NCBI GenBank assembly: GCA_019233755.1
Contig: JAFAMD010000068.1
Location: 124,001-188,000, forward strand
Direction of reading: 5' to 3'
Source: Acidobacteriaceae bacterium
Lineage (GTDB): Bacteria; Acidobacteriota; Terriglobia; Bryobacterales; Bryobacteraceae
Length of the DNA stretch: 64,000 nucleotides
Shown here: in pieces, positions 60,101-64,000 of the stretch
Numbering within the stretch: the stretch's first letter is position 1
How the letters are laid out: each line of letters starts with the position of its first letter
Program-made: the position numbers and the translations under genes
Notes under the pieces: generated by a model
The model's database searches: none
What the model was told of the DNA's origin: nothing
Seen by the model: only the letters and a program-made list of their open reading frames with translations

Positions 60101-61233
60101 AACGCACGCATTACATTCTGACCGGCTCAACTCTCTTCGTAAGCGTGCTGCTTTCGGCATGCGGATCGAAGGAGCAGGTGAACGCACAGGCTGCCGCACC
60201 GCCGCCCGCCAATGTTGTGCTGGAGCCCGATCTCAATATCGTGAAGGTCGATCGGCCGGAACGGTTTCGCATCATCGCAGCCGGCCAGCGCGAGGATTTG
60301 CCTGAATTATCAGCGACCGGCGTAGTGAATGCCGACGTGGAGAAGTCGATTCCGGTGATCTCGCTGGCATCCGGCCGGGTTGTGGGCATCTACGCGAAGC
60401 TGGGCGACGACGTGAAAAAGGGCCAACTGCTTCTCAAGGTGATGAGCAACGACATCTCGAACGGTTTCCAGACATATGAGCAGGCGAAGGCCGACGACGA
60501 ACTGGCACGGAAACAGCTTGAGCGCGCGGAAACGCTGTACGATCACGGCGCGATTTCGTTGAACGATCTCCAGGTGGCGCAAGACACCGAGAAGAAAACG
60601 GCAGTCGCCGTGAGGGCGGCCGTAGAGCAGCTTCGAACTCTCGGCGGCAATCCCGATCATCCGGATCCCATTTTGAACGTCTATGCGCCCGCATCGGGCA
60701 CCATCGTCGAACAGAACGTGGTCAACTCCGCCAGCGTTCACACGCCGGACAATCAAGCCAACCTGTTTACCATCGCGGATCTCTCGACCGTTTGGGTGAT
60801 CTGCAATGTCTATGAGAACAATCTGCCGGACGTGAAGCTAGGTGACGCCGCGCAGGTGCGTCTAAACGCCTACCCGGACCGTGTGTTCACAGGGCATGTT
60901 GGCAATATCGGGAAACTTCTCGATGCCACCATTCGCACAGCGCCGGTGCGCATTGTTTTGGATAATCCGGGCATTATGCGCGCGGGCATGTTCGTGACTG
61001 CCACTCTGTACGGGCAGCATGGCCGAAAGTACGCTACGGTTCCGAGCACTGCCGTGCTTCACCTGCATGACCGCGACTGGGTATTCGTACCGATGGGCAA
61101 CGGCCAGTTTCGACGGACCGAGATAACGGCCGGCAAGATTAGCAACGGCCAGCAAGACATCATTTCGGGCATCGCGCCTGGAACCCAGGTTGTGAACGAC
61201 GCGCTCGCGCTTTCGGCGGAGAGCGAACAGTAG
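60097..61233 (+). CDS. RND efflux periplasmic adaptor lipoprotein (CzcB/CusB-like)
   Basis: 378 residues. The lipoprotein leader ends LLSACGSKEQ, a good lipobox with Cys at the cut. The membrane-fusion core has GIYAKLGDDVKKGQLLLKVM, RKQLERAETLYDHGAISLND, VYAPASGTIVEQNV, TVWVICNVYENNLPDVKLGD, and the barrel ends PSTAVLHLHDRDWVFVPMG. It links the inner-membrane pump to the TolC-type channel. Start and stop overlap with the previous gene indicate coupled translation. The gap to the pump gene is 18 bp. Confidence 0.93.
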   Translation: MKRTHYILTGSTLFVSVLLSACGSKEQVNAQAAAPPPANVVLEPDLNIVKVDRPERFRIIAAGQREDLPELSATGVVNADVEKSIPVISLASGRVVGIYAKLGDDVKKGQLLLKVMSNDISNGFQTYEQAKADDELARKQLERAETLYDHGAISLNDLQVAQDTEKKTAVAVRAAVEQLRTLGGNPDHPDPILNVYAPASGTIVEQNVVNSASVHTPDNQANLFTIADLSTVWVICNVYENNLPDVKLGDAAQVRLNAYPDRVFTGHVGNIGKLLDATIRTAPVRIVLDNPGIMRAGMFVTATLYGQHGRKYATVPSTAVLHLHDRDWVFVPMGNGQFRRTEITAGKISNGQQDIISGIAPGTQVVNDALALSAESEQ

Positions 61234-61251
61234 GCAGGGCGCGCAAACATA

Positions 61252-64000
61252 ATGATTCGAGCATTAGTCAACTTCGCACTCAGCAACCGGCTGCTGGTTA
61301 TTGCGGTGGCTGTGGTCCTGATCGTCTGGGGTGGAATTGCGTTCCACAATCTGCCGATTGAAGCGTATCCGGACGTCGCTAATAATTACGTCCAAATCAT
61401 CACGCAATGGCCCGGCCGCGCGGCTGAAGAAGTGGAGCAGCAGGTCACGATTCCTGTCGAAATCGTGATGAACGGGATTCCGCATCTCGAGCACCTCCGT
61501 TCCGTTTCGCTGTTCGGCCTTTCGAGCGTGACGCTGATCTTCGACGATGATTCCATCAATGAATGGAATCGCGAGAAGGTTTTGGAGCGGCTTTCACAGG
61601 TTTCGCTCCCGGCGGGCTTAACGCCGCAAATGGGAACCGACTGGAGCCCGGTGGGCCAGATCTACTGGTACACGCTGAAGAGCACCAATCCTGAATACGA
61701 TCTCATGGAGCTGAAGTCCATCGAGGACTGGGTGTTGGAGAAGGAACTGAAATCAGTTCCTAATGTGGTGGATGTCTCGAGCTTCGGCGGACCCACTCGT
61801 GAATACCAGGTTCGAATCGATCCGAACAAGCTGATCGACTATGGCCTCAACATCAGCCAGGTGGAACAGCAGCTGGCGAACAACAATGCAAACGCGGGCG
61901 GCAGCTTTATCCAGGAAGGCGCCCAGCAGATCAATATCCGGGCAGTGGGCTTGGTGGACCACACGCAGGATATTGCGAAAACAGTAATGCTGAGCCCGAA
62001 CGGGACGCCGATCCGGGTCCGGGATATCGCTGAAGTCGAGCAAGGACCGAAGATCCGCCTGGGCCAGATCGGCAAAGCCATTCACCTGAAAGACGGGACC
62101 ATCGTCGATTCGCCCGATGTAGTGGAAGGCATCGCTCTTCTGCGCAAGGGGGCTGAGTCGGAATCGACTCTCGAAGGAATTCACAAGAAGGTCAAACAGC
62201 TGAATGAACACCTGCTGCCGCCGGGCGTGAAAGTTGTTCCGTTCCTCGACCGCAGCGATCTGGTCCACTACACGACGCATACAGTGCTGCACAACCTGAC
62301 GGAAGGCATCATTCTGGTCGCCATCATTTTGTTTCTGTTCTTGGGCAATGTACGCGGCGCATTGATCGTCGCACTGACGATTCCGTTTTCGCTGCTTTTC
62401 GCATCGATTTGCCTGGATCTGAACCATGTTCCGGCAAACCTGCTTTCGCTCGGAGCGCTTGATTTCGGAATGGTAGTGGATGGCGCTGTGGTGATGGTGG
62501 AGAACATTGTCCGCCACATGGGGCGGCATCAATCGGCCGAGAAGACGCCGCTGATGATGATCAGAGAAGCCGCGCATGAGGTGCAGCGACCGGTGTTCTA
62601 CGCGATCGCGATCATCATCACGGCATACCTGCCGATTTTCACGCTGCAGGCTGTGGAAGGCCGTCTCTTCCGGCCCATGGCGCTGACTGTTGCATTTGCG
62701 CTGCTAGGCGCGCTGCTGTTCTCGATTCTGATTGCTCCGGTGCTTTCGGCCTCGCTCTTTCGCAGCAGGGCGAAGGAGTGGCACAATCCGGTGCTCGAGT
62801 TCCTGATCCGGAATTACCGGCGTGCACTGTCCCGGGCGCTACGGGTAAAGTGGCTGGTGATCACGCCGGTAGCGGCATTGTTTGCTGTGGCCATATGGCT
62901 GTTTGTAGGCGGGTATATAGGATCAGAGTTCCTGCCGCACCTGGATGAAGGAGCGATCTGGGCCCGCGGGACACTGGCGCCCTCTACAGGGCCGAATGAA
63001 GGCGCGGAGCTGATGCGGAAAGCGCGGCTGGTCTTGGCTTCGTTTCCGGAGGTGACGAAGGTGGTTTCGCAGGTCGGGAGGCCTGATGACGGGACCGACA
63101 CAACCGGGTTCTTCAATACGGAATACTTCGTGGATTTGAAGCCGAAAGAGCAGTGGCGGCCGGTCTTTCACCAAGACAAGGACGCACTCATCGGAGCGAT
63201 GGACCGGGAGGTGGAGAAATTCCCCGGCGTCATCTGGAACTTTTCGCAACCGATCGCAGACAACGTCGAGGAAGCGGTCAGCGGCGTAAAAGGCCAGCTG
63301 GCTGTGAAGGTTTACGGCAGCGATCTCCATGTCCTTGAAGAAAAGGGAGAGCAGATCGTGAACGTGATGAGCAAGATCAGGGGCGTAGAGGACCTGGGTC
63401 TCTTCCGCGTTCTAGGGCAACCGAACCTGAACTTCACGGTGAATCGCGAGAAAGCTGCGCGGTATCAACTCAACGTTGCGGACGTGCAGGACGCGGTTGA
63501 GACGGCGGTAGGCGGCAAAACGGTAAGCGAGGTTTTGCGTGGCGAGCGCGTGTACGACATGGTAGCCCGCTACCAGAGGCCGTACCGCGATACGCAACAG
63601 GCAATTGAGAACATCCGGCTGCTGGCGCCGAGCGGTGAACGCGTGGCACTCGCGCAGCTATGTGATGTGAAGGTAATGGACGGCGCCTCTGAAATCTATC
63701 GCGAGGCCAACTCGCGCTATGTAGCCATCAAGTACAGCGTTCGCGGACGCGACCTTGGCAGCACCGTAGAAGAAGCAATCAGCAAGGTCAACCGAAATAT
63801 CAAACTGCCGAGCGGCTACAGCGTTGACTGGGCGGGCGAGTACGCAAGCGAACAGCGCGCCAATAAGCGGCTAGCCATCATCGTTCCGATCACCATCATC
63901 GTGATCTTCATTTTGCTGTATTCGATGTTCCATTCGTTCAAGTGGTCAGCTCTGGTGATGATCACGGTAGTGCTTGCCCCAATCGGCGGGTTGTTTGCGC
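61252..64000 (+). CDS. Heavy-metal efflux RND transporter (CzcA-type), partial, runs off the window
   Basis: 916 codons are visible from ATG 61252, and the true C-terminus lies beyond 64000. The N-terminus MIRALVNFALSNRLLVIAVA is an RND helix 1. The helix-4 motif is ALDFGMVVDGAVVMVEN (Asp404, Asp410, Glu417), the DFG-DGAV-EN pattern of divalent-cation pumps for Zn, Co or Ni, not the Cu/Ag type. The porter region includes EAYPDVANNYVQIITQWPGR. It uses the proton gradient to export metal through the adaptor and TolC-like proteins encoded upstream. Metal specificity is inferred from motif only. Confidence 0.93.
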   Translation, partial: MIRALVNFALSNRLLVIAVAVVLIVWGGIAFHNLPIEAYPDVANNYVQIITQWPGRAAEEVEQQVTIPVEIVMNGIPHLEHLRSVSLFGLSSVTLIFDDDSINEWNREKVLERLSQVSLPAGLTPQMGTDWSPVGQIYWYTLKSTNPEYDLMELKSIEDWVLEKELKSVPNVVDVSSFGGPTREYQVRIDPNKLIDYGLNISQVEQQLANNNANAGGSFIQEGAQQINIRAVGLVDHTQDIAKTVMLSPNGTPIRVRDIAEVEQGPKIRLGQIGKAIHLKDGTIVDSPDVVEGIALLRKGAESESTLEGIHKKVKQLNEHLLPPGVKVVPFLDRSDLVHYTTHTVLHNLTEGIILVAIILFLFLGNVRGALIVALTIPFSLLFASICLDLNHVPANLLSLGALDFGMVVDGAVVMVENIVRHMGRHQSAEKTPLMMIREAAHEVQRPVFYAIAIIITAYLPIFTLQAVEGRLFRPMALTVAFALLGALLFSILIAPVLSASLFRSRAKEWHNPVLEFLIRNYRRALSRALRVKWLVITPVAALFAVAIWLFVGGYIGSEFLPHLDEGAIWARGTLAPSTGPNEGAELMRKARLVLASFPEVTKVVSQVGRPDDGTDTTGFFNTEYFVDLKPKEQWRPVFHQDKDALIGAMDREVEKFPGVIWNFSQPIADNVEEAVSGVKGQLAVKVYGSDLHVLEEKGEQIVNVMSKIRGVEDLGLFRVLGQPNLNFTVNREKAARYQLNVADVQDAVETAVGGKTVSEVLRGERVYDMVARYQRPYRDTQQAIENIRLLAPSGERVALAQLCDVKVMDGASEIYREANSRYVAIKYSVRGRDLGSTVEEAISKVNRNIKLPSGYSVDWAGEYASEQRANKRLAIIVPITIIVIFILLYSMFHSFKWSALVMITVVLAPIGGLFA

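Noticed and set aside
1..64000. tRNA, rRNA, riboswitch and prophage signals were looked for.
   Set aside because: No cloverleaf, rRNA core, phage structural gene cluster or recognisable riboswitch consensus was found by eye. Faint small RNAs could be missed without a covariance search.

Overview
The window looks like a chromosomal segment of a GC-rich Acidobacteriota, most likely of the Solibacter/Bryobacter type. The lineage call is inferred from family content. It has ADOP-type MacB/FtsX permeases without an ATPase partner, one of them coupled to a PadR regulator. It has a 1099-residue Oar-like TonB-dependent receptor with an N-terminal carboxypeptidase-regulatory domain, a member of the ANRANAQLSTGPKS(E)EGK family common in this group, and many exported hydrolases. 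I see no rRNA, tRNA, CRISPR array or prophage.

Layout. 1-6.8 kb: the end of an ADOP permease, a DUF2306-like membrane protein, then a minus-strand group of a secreted M20 peptidase coupled to an S15/CocE-type hydrolase, and a class-3 lipase. 6.8-12.1 kb: ilvD, then a carbohydrate-catabolism neighbourhood (enolase-superfamily dehydratase, nucleoside hydrolase, Gfo/Idh/MocA oxidoreductase). 12.2-15.4 kb: a tightly coupled flagellar rotor-switch operon fliG-fliN-fliN2-fliM with no other flagellar gene nearby. 15.3-30.3 kb: mixed metabolic and envelope genes: FAH-family hydrolase, DUF3300 protein with repeat tails, PIG-L deacetylase, MsrA, HemD-like and CobA tetrapyrrole enzymes, GH39 glycosidase, NodB deacetylase, ATP-grasp ligase, a cytochrome b/molybdopterin pair and a DUF72 protein. 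30.3-34.7 kb: the TonB receptor and a DeoR regulator, both with arrays of TTTC-type repeats in their promoter regions. 34.8-40.6 kb: a pair of unknown membrane proteins rich in His, Trp and Met, then the ADOP permease/PadR pair. 40.7-44.4 kb: DUF488, a Solibacter-type paralogue and a decayed insertion-sequence zone with IS3 and IS21/IstB remnants. 44.4-50.8 kb: a redox region with a fused cytochrome b-molybdopterin protein, a cytochrome c-PQQ beta-propeller protein and a divergent four-gene operon (ABM monooxygenase-like, SgcJ-like, cytochrome b, molybdopterin oxidoreductase). 51.1-53.6 kb: an AraC regulator and an ECF41 sigma factor divergent from its expected carboxymuconolactone-decarboxylase-like target, with a clear ECF41-type promoter. 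53.7-58.1 kb: a phosphodiesterase coupled to a large protein of unknown function. 58.3 kb to the end: a heavy-metal RND efflux operon whose pump runs off the window.

The points most worth following up are: three separate cytochrome b plus sulfite-oxidase-type molybdopterin modules in three gene arrangements within 22 kb; the shared DeoR-type operator arrays linking a regulator to the neighbouring TonB receptor; the isolated and divergent flagellar switch operon, whose FliM lacks the usual CheY-binding N-terminus; the ECF41 promoter; and several conserved-looking but unassigned proteins.
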